Below are positions 46,602 to 56,186 of a DNA stretch of 64,000 bases, piece by piece (the stretch's first letter is position 1; each line of letters opens with the position of its first letter). A program made the position numbers and the translations under genes. Source of the DNA: Candidatus Tisiphia endosymbiont of Nedyus quadrimaculatus (GTDB lineage Bacteria; Pseudomonadota; Alphaproteobacteria; Rickettsiales; Rickettsiaceae); NCBI RefSeq assembly GCF_964059235.1, contig NZ_OZ060452.1, positions 620,001-684,000 of the forward strand, read 5' to 3'. Below the pieces are notes generated by a model, which saw only the letters and a program-made list of their open reading frames with translations, was not told the origin of the DNA and did no database searches.

Positions 46602-48290
46602 TCACATACTCTTTTGTTTCATTTTATTTTTCTTGATGGCATAGCTAATCAGCTCATCAATAACATTGTTTCTTATGGCTACTGCAATATCTACTTCATT
46701 TTTTTTCTGAATTTCTTGCCTTTTCGTCTTATCAATTCTTTTTGATTTTACATAAGCAAAATACGCCTTATCTTTTGACTGAAAAACTGGAGTATTGGAA
46801 TCAATGTTAGCATTAAAAATTGCTGATAGTAATTCTGCTGGTAATTGCTGATTATTATGAATTTCATACCTAGAAAAAGTTGCAGCTTGGTTGGTAGTAA
46901 TGTCTAGAGGTTTTTTACTTTTACCAGGTTTATATTCTTTAGCAAGACTCTCTATGTTTCCTAAATTTATCTTTCTAATATATTGCTTATACCATAGTTC
47001 GTATACTTGATCTCTGACTGCCGAGAATTCTTGTAGTTTACTTGGCTGAATAGATTTAATCTCAACCAGTATAAAAGCTCCTTTATCAGTTAGCTCCATT
47101 GGATATGATAATTCTCCTTCTGCAAGATCAAAAATACTGTCAGCATTTTGACCAAGATCAATATACAATTCGCCTTTCAAGTGTTGGCGTTGTGGCACGA
47201 TGGGACTTCGCGTAGGAACAACGGTTTGACTATGTTTCGTTTGCTCGGCACTCGCAGGCTTAGCCAACTCTTGAAATTCATCTTGTATATTATTAGTTAA
47301 ATCCTTATAACTTACAGAATCTAAATTCTGTATTGGTAATTCATATTTTCCAGCAATTTCTGTTAAACTTGAACCAGCTGCCACATCATCTTCTAGATTT
47401 TTTGCTAATAGTAGCTTCAGCTCTTCTATTTTTTGTTGTTGCAATAATTCATTAACCTGTTTTTGTACCTCGCTAAATTTTTTATTAGCAAATTCTTCTT
47501 GGTTATCCTGATAAAACTTCAATAATTCTTCATCGCTATTATGAATTTGCTTACCTAACACTTCACTTGATATTTTTACATAAGACAAGCTACGTTTTTC
47601 TGGTATTTCAAATAACTCTTGGTTTTCTTTGTATAGTTCTTCTAACTCGACCGGAGTTGCATAAGTCATAAACGCACCTTTAGGCTGAGCTTTTAGGTCA
47701 ATTTGTACAAGGTCGACATCTCTTGTTTCAGCCATATAGTCTACGATATTTTTGACCATTATTTTTGGTGTTTGAAATGATTCTATAAAAATACTAATGA
47801 GACTATTCTTTAAGGTATGTTCTTTAACGTCAGATACATAGTCCTCCTCATTAATATAAGAATTTTTTAAAAAACCTTTAAAGAGTGCTACGTCAAATAG
47901 ACCTTGCTCATTCTTAAAATTAGCAGATTCTTTAATAAACTGAATCACAGTATCATCAGTTAGATCTAGATTATAATAATGTACTAAATAGTTCATAATG
48001 CGATTATTGATAAGTTTTTTAATAATAAAATTATCAATATTCAACTGCTTTATATCTTCTTCACTAAGATGTGTTCCAGTTTGTTTTTGAATAACACGAA
48101 TTTGTTCGGCTTTTGCTTTTAGAAAATCTTCTTCGCTAATAGTTTTTGTATCAGAAAATGTAATCAAATCAAAATTATTGGTAGTCTGTAATACATCTTT
48201 AATTCCCCATCCAACAAATGCAAAGGCAATCATTCCAAGTAAAACACGCATTACAAAACTATCAGCAGCGTTTCTAATATTATTTAACAT
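46602..48290 (-). CDS. ppiD: PpiD/SurA-type periplasmic folding factor with in-frame palindromic element
   Basis: A 562-residue protein with a single N-terminal membrane anchor (VLLGMIAFAFVGWGIKDVL near residue 16-35) and a SurA-like chaperone domain (~60-200). The following region corresponds to the peptidyl-prolyl isomerase domain, but I see no clear parvulin signature. It helps fold outer-membrane proteins. Residues ~339-371 are an inserted, more GC-rich segment (AKPASAEQTKHSQTVVPTRS, PIVPQRQHLKG) bounded by inverted DNA ends and in frame. It is transcribed divergently from tpiA. Confidence 0.85.
   Translation of the reverse strand: MLNNIRNAADSFVMRVLLGMIAFAFVGWGIKDVLQTTNNFDLITFSDTKTISEEDFLKAKAEQIRVIQKQTGTHLSEEDIKQLNIDNFIIKKLINNRIMNYLVHYYNLDLTDDTVIQFIKESANFKNEQGLFDVALFKGFLKNSYINEEDYVSDVKEHTLKNSLISIFIESFQTPKIMVKNIVDYMAETRDVDLVQIDLKAQPKGAFMTYATPVELEELYKENQELFEIPEKRSLSYVKISSEVLGKQIHNSDEELLKFYQDNQEEFANKKFSEVQKQVNELLQQQKIEELKLLLAKNLEDDVAAGSSLTEIAGKYELPIQNLDSVSYKDLTNNIQDEFQELAKPASAEQTKHSQTVVPTRSPIVPQRQHLKGELYIDLGQNADSIFDLAEGELSYPMELTDKGAFILVEIKSIQPSKLQEFSAVRDQVYELWYKQYIRKINLGNIESLAKEYKPGKSKKPLDITTNQAATFSRYEIHNNQQLPAELLSAIFNANIDSNTPVFQSKDKAYFAYVKSKRIDKTKRQEIQKKNEVDIAVAIRNNVIDELISYAIKKNKMKQKSM
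47177..47274 (-). repeat. In-frame palindromic element (RPE-like) in ppiD
   Basis: A 98-bp segment whose ends TCAAGTGTTGGC and GCCAACTCTTGA are inverted with one mismatch. Its G+C content is much higher than the surrounding gene, and its translation is basic and Pro/Gln-rich. This fits the habit of Rickettsia palindromic elements of inserting into open frames. Confidence 0.7.
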
Positions 48291-48366
48291 AAATATAAAT
48301 TTTTCTCTTCAAGTTTTTGTAGTATACTAAAATAGTTCTGTACACTAATATCTGCAAGCGATTTTT

Positions 48367-49107
48367 ATGAAAAAACTTATTATTGCTAACTGGAAAATGC
48401 ATATAAGTTTAGATGATGCATTTAAATTTTGTGCTAGGCTGACAAAGCAGCAACATAACAATAAATTTATTATAGCTCCTCCTGCTCCCTATCTTGCTTA
48501 TTTATCTGATAAATTCAAATCTATAGAGTTTTGTGGACAAAATGTCAGTCAATTTGAAGGACAAGGAAGTTATACGGGAGAATATTCAAGCCTATTACTG
48601 AAACTAAGTGGTATTAATTACGCTATTGTTGGTCATAGTGAACGTAGAAGTTTCTTTCAAGAATCCAATGAATTAATCAGGCAAAAAGCAGAGAATTGCT
48701 TAAACGCCAAGATCAGCCCTATTATTTGTATCGGAGAAGACCTAGCTACACGAAAAAATAATAATTATAAAAAATTTTTATTAAAACAATTAGTGGAATC
48801 CCTGCCAAATGATAAAATAGGAGAGGGGATAGATGTGATAATAGCCTATGAGCCGATTTGGACTATAGGAACAGGGATTATTCCTAACCAAGAAGAATTA
48901 ACAGAGATATTTGATGTTCTCAATTATTTTCTTCAGCAAAGCCAAGTTGCAAATAATATTAGCTTAGTGTATGGTGGATCTGTAAATTTAGGTAATATAG
49001 AAAAAATATTAAGTATACAGAATATTGATGGGGTTATGATTGGCAAATCTTCACTTGATTATCAAATTTTAGTTCAAATATTAAATTATAGGTTTTTTAG
49101 AAAATGA
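48367..49107 (+). CDS. tpiA: Triosephosphate isomerase
   Basis: A 246-residue TIM-barrel enzyme interconverting dihydroxyacetone phosphate and glyceraldehyde 3-phosphate. N-W-K-M at the start (catalytic Lys), [20 protein letters not shown] (catalytic His), [14 protein letters not shown] (catalytic Glu), SLVYGGSVN and [11 protein letters not shown] phosphate loops. It overlaps secG by 4 bases, so the two are cotranscribed. Confidence 0.97.
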   Translation: MKKLIIANWKMHISLDDAFKFCARLTKQQHNNKFIIAPPAPYLAYLSDKFKSIEFCGQNVSQFEGQGSYTGEYSSLLLKLSGINYAIVGHSERRSFFQESNELIRQKAENCLNAKISPIICIGEDLATRKNNNYKKFLLKQLVESLPNDKIGEGIDVIIAYEPIWTIGTGIIPNQEELTEIFDVLNYFLQQSQVANNISLVYGGSVNLGNIEKILSIQNIDGVMIGKSSLDYQILVQILNYRFFRK

Positions 49108-49409
49108 TGAATATATTACTTTTTGTTCATATTGTAATAGCAATACTGCTAATTATCGTAATTCTGATGCAAAAGACTGGCAATGATGGGTTAAGTGGTA
49201 TGAGCGGTGGTAGTGGTAATATGGGTGTTGTAACAGGCAGAACTGTAGCTAATTTCTTGACTAAAACCACGGTAGTGCTTGCCACCTTGTTTATAATTAA
49301 TGCTATTATTCTTGCCAATCTGTCTTCTCAGAAAAACCTTGGGATAATTAAGAAAATTGAACAAGTTGACGATAAGCAAGAAGAGTCTAGCTTGCCCATT
49401 GCTAAATAA
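49104..49409 (+). CDS. secG: Preprotein translocase subunit SecG
   Basis: A 101-residue inner-membrane protein with two transmembrane helices ([19 protein letters not shown] and [18 protein letters not shown]) separated by the hallmark Gly-Ser-rich loop ([17 protein letters not shown]). It assists SecYEA protein export. A charged tail of ~25 residues follows. Confidence 0.95.
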   Translation: MMNILLFVHIVIAILLIIVILMQKTGNDGLSGMSGGSGNMGVVTGRTVANFLTKTTVVLATLFIINAIILANLSSQKNLGIIKKIEQVDDKQEESSLPIAK

Positions 49410-49460
49410 AATTTAAGGACGATGTATGCATTCTAGGTGATGCACTCAAGATTCTTCAAC

Positions 49461-49555
49461 GTCATTGCGAGGAGCTACTTTAGTAGCGACGAAGCAATCC
49501 AAAAAGTGACCAGAAATGGATTGCTTCGTCGACCTACGGTCTTCCTCGCAATGAC
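49461..49555. repeat. Palindromic repeat with GTCATTGCGAGGA ends
   Basis: GTCATTGCGAGGA (49461-49473) is inverted at 49543-49555, and GCGACGAAGCAATCC pairs with GGATTGCTTCGTCG inside. A repeat of this general type is common in many rickettsial intergenic regions. The MITE at 63283 contains a related stretch. Confidence 0.75.
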
Positions 49556-49618
49556 GGTTAGGTATCCACATGAGGATTCGAGGACGAAAACAACGAGCGA
49601 TAAACCCATTAAAGAGAG

Positions 49619-50467
49619 ATGTTTACAGAACCTATGCAAAAAATAATTGATTTACATAATATCAAAATTGGTAATACCTTACCATTTGTGTTTATTGCTG
49701 GACCTTGCCAAATAGAAAGTCTAGATCATGCATTATTTATGGCTGACAAGCTTGTGACCCTTACTGCTAAACTTAACATACCCTTTATCTATAAATCGTC
49801 ATTCGATAAAGCCAATAGAACTTCAATAAATGGTATCCGGGGTAGCGGTCTTGAGAAAGGGCTGGAAATTTTGTCTAAAGTAAAAACAGCCTTTAACTGC
49901 CCTATTCTTACTGACGTTCATATAGAGGATCAGTGTGCTAAAGTTGCTGAAATTGTTGATATAATCCAAATCCCTGCCTTCTTATGTAGACAAACAGATT
50001 TGTTGCATGCTGCAGTTAGGACTAATAAGATTGTTAATGTTAAAAAAGGCCAGTTTCTTGCCCCTTGGGATATGAAGAATGTGTATGCTAAACTTGAAGC
50101 GTTTGGTGCAAAGAATATCATGCTTACCGAACGGGGTGCATGTTTTGGTTACAACACATTAGTATCGGATATGCGTAGTTTGCCAATTATGGCAGAAACT
50201 AAGACTCCTATAATTTTTGACGCAACCCATTCAGTTCAGCAACCAGGTGGCATAGGTAACAGTAGTGGTGGCGAAAGAAAATATGCTGAAATACTAGCAA
50301 GGGCAGCTGTTAGTGTAGGAGTAGCAGGTGTTTTTATGGAAGTTCACCAAGACCCAGATAATGCCCCAAGTGACGGACCTTGTATGATCAAGCTGGATGA
50401 TTTAGAATCTATATTGGTTAGGTTAAAGAGCTATGATGAGCTAACTAAAGCAATATTTAAGATATAA
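49619..50467 (+). CDS. kdsA: 3-deoxy-8-phosphooctulonate synthase (Kdo8P synthase)
   Basis: A 282-residue enzyme condensing phosphoenolpyruvate with arabinose 5-phosphate to make Kdo 8-phosphate for lipopolysaccharide. Motifs: [84 protein letters not shown] and [14 protein letters not shown]. The arabinose 5-phosphate is supplied by KdsD encoded at 60360. ATG at 49634 is an alternative start, and neither has an ideal ribosome binding site. Confidence 0.96.
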   Translation: MFTEPMQKIIDLHNIKIGNTLPFVFIAGPCQIESLDHALFMADKLVTLTAKLNIPFIYKSSFDKANRTSINGIRGSGLEKGLEILSKVKTAFNCPILTDVHIEDQCAKVAEIVDIIQIPAFLCRQTDLLHAAVRTNKIVNVKKGQFLAPWDMKNVYAKLEAFGAKNIMLTERGACFGYNTLVSDMRSLPIMAETKTPIIFDATHSVQQPGGIGNSSGGERKYAEILARAAVSVGVAGVFMEVHQDPDNAPSDGPCMIKLDDLESILVRLKSYDELTKAIFKI

Positions 50468-50469
50468 CA

Positions 50470-50700
50470 TAACCTCAAATATTGATGTAAGACATCGGTT
50501 TAATAGCCTAGGGTGTTCCTGCACCTTCGGATGTCACCCCTGTCTGTCATTATGTCATCCCAGTTCCTTCGGATGTCACCCCTGCGTAAGCAGGGGTCTA
50601 AAAATGTTCAACAGTACCTCGATCTACTTTTTTTAGATCCCTGTCTACGCAGGGATGACATCGGGGCTATTAAATCGATGTCTTACATCAAACTGAAGTT
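50470..50700. repeat. Cluster of intergenic hairpin repeats
   Basis: Repeats GTAAGACATCGGTTTAATAG at its left end and AAATCGATGTCTTACATC at its right end as inverted borders, around several hairpins such as TCACCCCTGCGTAAGCAGGG and GATCCCTGTCTACGCAGGGA. The same bordered structure is seen at 46379-46580. Confidence 0.7.
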
Positions 50701-50841
50701 AATTTAGAAACGTTAGGAGCTAAATCACCGGACAAAGCTAAGAAGATTATAGAAGAGACTGTAATACATTTTGTTTAGCTATGCATTTAAAAATACCAAC
50801 AGTAACAAAACAAATTATTAGATTATGTTGTCAACATTTAT

Positions 50842-52212
50842 CTATACCTCTACATAAGGCTTTTGTGGATAATTTCCAATCTCTTTCTCCAATTTTTCAA
50901 AATGAAATAGTCCGAATGCAAAACCTATGCAAACTGGAAGCAATATCATCATTATCCCCCAATGATGCCAATATTCAGTTAAGTAAACAATTGCAAAAGA
51001 GGTAACTACATGCATTAAGGCACGAGATATGGCAAATGTAAGGCTAGCACAGCTAAAACGTTTAAAGACAGGAAAATGTTTATAAAAGATTGGATGTCCT
51101 ATATTAGGACCGGTAGGTACAAATAACATAACGAATAATTGCATTAAAAATACATCAAATGAGCTATTAACATTATTTAATAAATAAGGGCAAGCTAAAG
51201 CAAATAGACAAAATATCAATAATAAGGTTTTTACAATTTTTAACGGATATATTCTATAACTTAAATATGTTAATACCAAAGTGCTTAAGAAGGAAAATAT
51301 GGAGATAATGAAATTTTGATGGATGACTTGTTCAGCACTATAGCCAAAAGAAGTTTTTAACATATTTCCGCAATAAATATAAACAAAATAAAAACGTACG
51401 GGACACATACATTCTATTAAGAACAAGGCTATTATTGTTATTTTATTAGCTTTTTCCTTCCATATTGGATTATTTTCTAGTTTTTTGAGATCTATGCTGG
51501 CAACATTTGAAGTCTGCTGAAAAGTTTTTTTTAGTTGACGTTTGGCATCAGCAAATTCCGGCGTTTCTCTAAGACTCCTTCGAGCTGTTGTGCCGATCAA
51601 TGCTACGCCTGCTCCCATCCAAAATGCTAGACGCCAATTAAATCCATAGGAGGTCACTAACGATGCTATGCCTAAAGCAACAACTCCTCCTAAAGTACAA
51701 AAAATCGCAACTGATGAAACAGCTGGATATTGGATTGGTGGATTTATAAATTCAGTTAAATAAAGTGTTGCTCCTATTGCCTCTCCCATAGAGGACATTC
51801 CTTGTAGTATACGGCATATAGTGATCAACCAAGAGGCTGTAATGCCTATTTGGGCATAAGTAGGTAGATTAGCCATCATAATACATGATAAAGCCATCAT
51901 AAAAGTCGTTATGATAACAGTAGTCTTACGCCCTATATTATCACCTAACCATCCAAATATTACTGCACCAACCGGTCGAAAAACAAAGGTAGAGCAAAAA
52001 GCCGTAGCTGAATAAAGAGCGGTAGTATGTGGATCACTTTGAGGAAAAAACAACTCATTAAGAAATACCGCCATATGTACATAAAGCATCAAATCAAAAT
52101 ATTCTAAAAAAGTCCCGATCGAAAGCAACCCAACAGCTGATTTTTGTTCCTTCGTTAGGCTTCTTTGTTCTTGCTGATAGTTTAACATTATTTGCCTCGC
52201 ATTTGCGTTCAT
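50842..52212 (-). CDS. MFS transporter, metabolite:H+ symporter type (ProP-like)
   Basis: A 456-residue major facilitator with 12 predicted membrane segments. Family signatures: GWLGDNIGRKTTVIITTFMM between helices 2 and 3, RILQGMSSMGEAIGATLYLT, and FRPVGAVIFG. Rickettsiae carry many ProP-type paralogues that import osmolytes or host metabolites. The substrate here is not identifiable. A 74-codon frame on the other strand over its end is an antisense shadow. Confidence 0.88.
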   Translation of the reverse strand: MNANARQIMLNYQQEQRSLTKEQKSAVGLLSIGTFLEYFDLMLYVHMAVFLNELFFPQSDPHTTALYSATAFCSTFVFRPVGAVIFGWLGDNIGRKTTVIITTFMMALSCIMMANLPTYAQIGITASWLITICRILQGMSSMGEAIGATLYLTEFINPPIQYPAVSSVAIFCTLGGVVALGIASLVTSYGFNWRLAFWMGAGVALIGTTARRSLRETPEFADAKRQLKKTFQQTSNVASIDLKKLENNPIWKEKANKITIIALFLIECMCPVRFYFVYIYCGNMLKTSFGYSAEQVIHQNFIISIFSFLSTLVLTYLSYRIYPLKIVKTLLLIFCLFALACPYLLNNVNSSFDVFLMQLFVMLFVPTGPNIGHPIFYKHFPVFKRFSCASLTFAISRALMHVVTSFAIVYLTEYWHHWGIMMILLPVCIGFAFGLFHFEKLEKEIGNYPQKPYVEV

Positions 52213-52255
52213 TGAAATATATTTATGAGGGAATAAATTATGCTTATTACCCCAA

Positions 52256-52420
52256 TTCGAGATAAGAATTAGTTAATTCTTATCCTCTTACGATGTCACC
52301 CCTGCGAAAGCAGGGGTCTAAAAAAGTCTAACAAATCCTCTCGGTTTATTTTTCTATATCCCGCACCGAAGCAGGGGTAACATAAAACCCTACAATGTTA
52401 CTCCTGCCTCCGAATTCGCG
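52256..52420. repeat. Palindromes downstream of the methyltransferase
   Basis: GATAAGAATTAGTTAATTCTTATC (52261 region) and a hairpin cluster (GTCACCCCTGCGAAAGCAGG, ATCCCGCACCGAAGCAGGGG). The first is a relative of hairpin E of the five-hairpin repeat. Confidence 0.6.
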
Positions 52421-52421
52421 T

Positions 52422-53231
52422 TTATTGGAGTTTTCTTCCCCAAGATTGAAACACCCCACCTGCACTTTGTATAACCGTCTTATCTTGAATAATCTGATCC
52501 ATGTCTTTTAGCATCTTTTCTATTTCTAAATTATCGATCAACTTATACTTAATAAAATGTTCTTTTTCTTCTAAAAGAGATAATTTTAATAATAATTTTT
52601 CTTCCGCCCCATTAAAAACTGGTTGATGAAAATCAAATTTTACATCTGTTAATTGAAGACTACATAAAGTATTAAATAGCTTTATACCATAAGAATAATC
52701 TACACTAAGTCTTTTTGCAACTTTATGTAATAATTCTTTATATTGTTCTATTGAACGAGCATATGGATAATTAAATATAGCTTTATAATCATGCTCTTCA
52801 CATGCAATAGTTCCACCTGGCTTTAATAAACTTAACATATTATTTAAGGCTTTTTGAGGATGTGTTAGATGTATGAGTACAAACCTACAATATACTAGAT
52901 CATATTGCTCATTACCCTGATAATTTTGTATATCTGCAACTTGGTATTCAACAATATCGATGTTTTTACTACTTAACTTACTTTTAGTAAGCTCTATCTG
53001 TTTTGGGCTTATATCTAGGCATAATAGTTTGCCATCTTGTCCAATTTTCTGATATATTATATCAATAGTCTCACCAGATCCACAACCAATAATCGCTACT
53101 TTCATACTAGGGCGAAGTTCTAACCTGTCTAATAGAATATTAGTATATTTACCATATATTTTATTCAAAGTACTGAGTCTATAATCCGTTTCATCGCCAG
53201 TTGCTAAAATATAGCTATTCTTTTTTACCAT
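52422..53231 (-). CDS. Class I SAM-dependent methyltransferase
   Basis: A 269-residue methyltransferase. The SAM-binding motif I is VAIIGCGSGETIDIIYQ, followed by LLCLDISPKQIELTK (acidic residue), VEYQVADIQNYQGNEQYDLV and LVHLTHPQKALNNML, with LLKPGGTIACEEHD. The order fits Methyltransf_11/25 proteins. The substrate is unknown; natural candidates are a quinone, lipid or small molecule. There is no membrane segment. Confidence 0.85.
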   Translation of the reverse strand: MVKKNSYILATGDETDYRLSTLNKIYGKYTNILLDRLELRPSMKVAIIGCGSGETIDIIYQKIGQDGKLLCLDISPKQIELTKSKLSSKNIDIVEYQVADIQNYQGNEQYDLVYCRFVLIHLTHPQKALNNMLSLLKPGGTIACEEHDYKAIFNYPYARSIEQYKELLHKVAKRLSVDYSYGIKLFNTLCSLQLTDVKFDFHQPVFNGAEEKLLLKLSLLEEKEHFIKYKLIDNLEIEKMLKDMDQIIQDKTVIQSAGGVFQSWGRKLQ

Positions 53232-53474
53232 TTGATTTATTTATATTTTATATATCTATTTGGTAATATATTGCTGATTTGGTTCATTGATAGCAAGAAA
53301 AAATAACATAGAAAATTGAAATAATAAATTTTTGGTTGTAACAATATCACTAGTTCTTAATAAAAGCTGAAAGTTTTATTTCACAAATTAATTACTATTT
53401 TTTTTGCTAATATGCTTAGTGATTATTAGTAAGTATGCTACAATGCGGTGAATTCAAGTAATTTATTACATTTT

Positions 53475-54827
53475 ATGTTTCAAACATTAACTCAAAATCT
53501 AACGAAAATTTTTGATCGTATCAAAAGAAGTGGTACTTTATCGGAAGCCCAAATAAACGATACTATGCGTGATATTAGGATTGCCCTTCTTGAAGCAGAT
53601 GTTGCACTGCCAGTAGTTAAGGATTTTATTGCTGTAGTAGCATTAAAAGCTATGGGGCAGGAAGTCATAAAATCAGTAGCTCCAGGGCAGATGATAGTAA
53701 AGATTGTCCATAATGAGTTAATCAATATATTATCCTCGTCTCTAGATGAAAGTAGTTTACAGCTTAAATCTGAACCGCCGGTAAATATTTTAATGGTTGG
53801 TCTGCAAGGCAGTGGAAAAACTACAGCAAGTGCTAAATTAGCACTTAGGCTAAAAAATCAAAATAAAAAGGTACTTTTAGTCTCTCTTGATATTTATAGA
53901 CCAGCTGCTCAGGAACAATTAACTATCCTTGGTAAATCTATAGGGGTAGATTGTTTAACTATTGTCCCCAACCATACTCCTATAGATATTGCGAAAAGAG
54001 CTTTACACGAGTCGAAATTATCTGCCTATGACGTCGTTATTTATGATACAGCAGGTAGGTTACAAATCGATGATGAGATGATGAAAGAAGCATCAAATAT
54101 AAAAAATTTAATAGACCCAAAAGAGATAATTTTGGTGGTTGATGCAATGACAGGGCAAGATTCGGTACTTATAGCTAGCAATTTTGATCAAAAATTAGGG
54201 ATTACCGGCGTAATTTTATCCCGTATTGATGGCGATGCCAAAGGTGGGGCGGCTCTAAGCATTAAACATGTTACCAAGAAACCTATTAAGTTCTTAAGCA
54301 CTGGCGAGAAATTGACAAATCTAGAATTATTTGACCCAGAACGCATAGCTTCAAGAATATTAGATATGGGAGATATCATCTCCTTCGTTGAAAAAGCAGC
54401 AAGCATAATAGACCATCAAGAGGCAGAAAGAGCGGCTGCTAGACTTAAAAAAGGTAAATTTGATTTGGAAGATTATCTAACGCAAATGAGGAGTATAAAG
54501 AAACTAGGTGGATTCAGTAGTATGATGAGTATGTTGCCTGGTATTAATAAAATTATCGATAAGGTCGATCAATCGAAATTAAGTGGCAAATTAATAGACC
54601 ACCAAGAAGCAATAATTTTATCTATGACCAAGAAAGAACGAAAAAACCCAGATTTGCTAAATGCCTCACGTCGAAAACGTATCGCTGAAGGATCTGGAAC
54701 ATCAGTACAAAAAGTGAATAGTCTATTGAAACAATTTAAACAAATAAGTGGTTTCATGAAAAAGGCAAGCAATATGAATCCCAAAAGCCTAATGCGTAGT
54801 GGTATAAGCAACTTATTTAAATTATGA
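53475..54827 (+). CDS. ffh: Signal recognition particle protein Ffh
   Basis: A 450-residue SRP GTPase. N domain begins MFQTLTQNLTKIFDRI. G domain carries MVGLQGSGKTTASAKLALRL, LVSLDIYRPAAQEQL, YDTAGRLQIDDEMM and LSRIDGDAKGGAALSIKHVT. The M domain is methionine-rich (SSMMSMLPGINKII and the RNA-binding SRRKRIAEGSGTSVQKVNSL). A GTG nine codons upstream (53448) is rejected because homologues begin at MFxTLTQNLTKIF. Targets membrane proteins with 4.5S RNA and FtsY. Confidence 0.97.
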   Translation: MFQTLTQNLTKIFDRIKRSGTLSEAQINDTMRDIRIALLEADVALPVVKDFIAVVALKAMGQEVIKSVAPGQMIVKIVHNELINILSSSLDESSLQLKSEPPVNILMVGLQGSGKTTASAKLALRLKNQNKKVLLVSLDIYRPAAQEQLTILGKSIGVDCLTIVPNHTPIDIAKRALHESKLSAYDVVIYDTAGRLQIDDEMMKEASNIKNLIDPKEIILVVDAMTGQDSVLIASNFDQKLGITGVILSRIDGDAKGGAALSIKHVTKKPIKFLSTGEKLTNLELFDPERIASRILDMGDIISFVEKAASIIDHQEAERAAARLKKGKFDLEDYLTQMRSIKKLGGFSSMMSMLPGINKIIDKVDQSKLSGKLIDHQEAIILSMTKKERKNPDLLNASRRKRIAEGSGTSVQKVNSLLKQFKQISGFMKKASNMNPKSLMRSGISNLFKL

Positions 54828-54837
54828 TAACCTGAAT

Positions 54838-54966
54838 TACCATCAACTCTTCATTTACGAGTAGTATATATGTATCCCTGAATTCGATGTAACTTGTTAC
54901 ATCGAATTCAGGTTGAATTTGACAGATGATCCCTGCGAAGGTAGCGGGATCATATTAACCGGAGAT
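54838..54966. repeat. Palindromes between ffh and pgi
   Basis: Holds a fragment of the 42107-type element (CCATCAACTCTTCATTTACG) and the palindrome GAATTCGATGTAACTTGTTA/CATCGAATTC. A ribosome binding site (GGAGA) for pgi closes the region. Confidence 0.6.
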
Positions 54967-54969
54967 TAA

Positions 54970-56181
54970 ATGGTTAGCAAGGTATATAACGATCTTATTT
55001 TACAGATTAAAGCCAATAAATATGATTTTTTAAGGTTTGATCTGATTAAGCAAGATGCAATAAAGGATCTCGCAGCTCAGCTTGCCTTAAAATATGATAT
55101 TGTGGTAGTTATAGGTTTTGGTGCGTCTTCTCTAAATGTTAGAGCATTATTAAGTATAAAGGCAGTAGCTACTAAAAGGCTAATATATCTTGATAGTTTA
55201 GATCAGTTGGAAATTGATGAGAAACTGGCATTAGTTGATTTAAGTAAAGCAGTCTTTTTCTCATTGAGTAAGTCTGGGAACACAAATGAAACCTATTTAT
55301 TAACTAAGTATGTTTTAGAAGTTTTACATGTTCCCCCTCAAAATGTTTATGTAATAGTACCGTTTAATAATAATTTGTTACGTAATTTAGCAGAGTCTTT
55401 TGGTACAAATTGTCTAGAACATGATAATATTCGTAGTGGAAGATTTGGCGTAATTTCTAATGCATCTTTGCTCCCAACCGCAATTGCAGGAGTTGATGTA
55501 CATAAAGTCGTACTAGCTGCTTCAAAAAAAATATCAGATATTCTTCTTGATGGATTTAATATTTGTGAGATAGCGGAGCATTACCTTAATCAATATTCTT
55601 TAAATAGACATATATTAGTTATGTTTAATTATTGTTATCAATTAGATGGTCTATGTAGATGGCAACAACAGATTATAGCTGAATCACTTGGTAAGAATGG
55701 TTTTGGTATAACTCCTATAATAGCAAAAGGAACATTTGATCAACACAGTCAATTGCAGCTTTATTTAGAAGGTCCGGATGATAAATTTTATCAAGTTATT
55801 ACTAACAAAGCAAACTCAGATATTAGATCTCTTTCGAAATTCGCTTATGCTGAGGAATTTAAAGGAGTCACGGAACGCAGAACCGCAGCGTACTTAAATG
55901 TACGTGAGGATTCGAGTACCGGAGCGACGAATAAATTACCAGCAGAAGTAGAGTTTCGAAAGAGATCTATTGAAATAGCTCTAGCTGCTCATGCTAATAA
56001 TATATATAATGCATTAGGTCAAGTCAATCGACCAGTGATGCTAGAGAATTTTGTACATATCGATGAACAGGTAATTGTAGATCAAATTATTCACGTAATG
56101 TTAAGTACTATACTAATTGCAAATCACCTAAAAATCGATCCATTCAACCAGCCATCTGTGGATGAATATAAAAAGGTATAA
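54970..56181 (+). CDS. pgi: Glucose-6-phosphate isomerase, short form, with in-frame RPE-1
   Basis: A 403-residue Pgi, shorter than the usual ~550 residues. Motifs: VVVIGFGASSLNVRALLSI, FFSLSKSGNTNETYLLTKYV (sugar-phosphate loop), SGRFGVISNASLLPTAIAGV and ESLGKNGFGITPIIAKGTFD followed by QHSQLQLYLEGP with the catalytic His. Residues ~286-333 are a Rickettsia palindromic element read in frame (EEFKGVTERRTAAYLNVRED and STGATNKLPAEVEFRKRS). Interconverts glucose-6-P and fructose-6-P. Without the insert the enzyme would be about 355 residues. Activity remains to be shown. Confidence 0.85.
   Translation: MVSKVYNDLILQIKANKYDFLRFDLIKQDAIKDLAAQLALKYDIVVVIGFGASSLNVRALLSIKAVATKRLIYLDSLDQLEIDEKLALVDLSKAVFFSLSKSGNTNETYLLTKYVLEVLHVPPQNVYVIVPFNNNLLRNLAESFGTNCLEHDNIRSGRFGVISNASLLPTAIAGVDVHKVVLAASKKISDILLDGFNICEIAEHYLNQYSLNRHILVMFNYCYQLDGLCRWQQQIIAESLGKNGFGITPIIAKGTFDQHSQLQLYLEGPDDKFYQVITNKANSDIRSLSKFAYAEEFKGVTERRTAAYLNVREDSSTGATNKLPAEVEFRKRSIEIALAAHANNIYNALGQVNRPVMLENFVHIDEQVIVDQIIHVMLSTILIANHLKIDPFNQPSVDEYKKV
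55825..55968 (+). repeat. Rickettsia palindromic element (RPE-1 type) inside pgi
   Basis: 144 bp (48 codons) bounded by the perfect inverted repeat AGATCTCTTTCGAAA (55825-55839) and TTTCGAAAGAGATCT (55954-55968). The translation is the familiar RPE-1 peptide pattern (EEFKG-TERRTAAYLNVRED-STG-KLP). The reading frame is kept. Confidence 0.92.
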
Positions 56182-56186
56182 CAGAC

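Noticed and set aside
50781-51005. 74-codon frame starting MHLKIPTVTKQ
   Set aside because: Most of it is antisense to the 3' end of the MFS transporter, with no family resemblance.
54838-54966. Palindromes before pgi as a riboswitch
   Set aside because: The hairpins are copies of dispersed repeats found elsewhere without a shared gene function, and no riboswitch consensus is visible.
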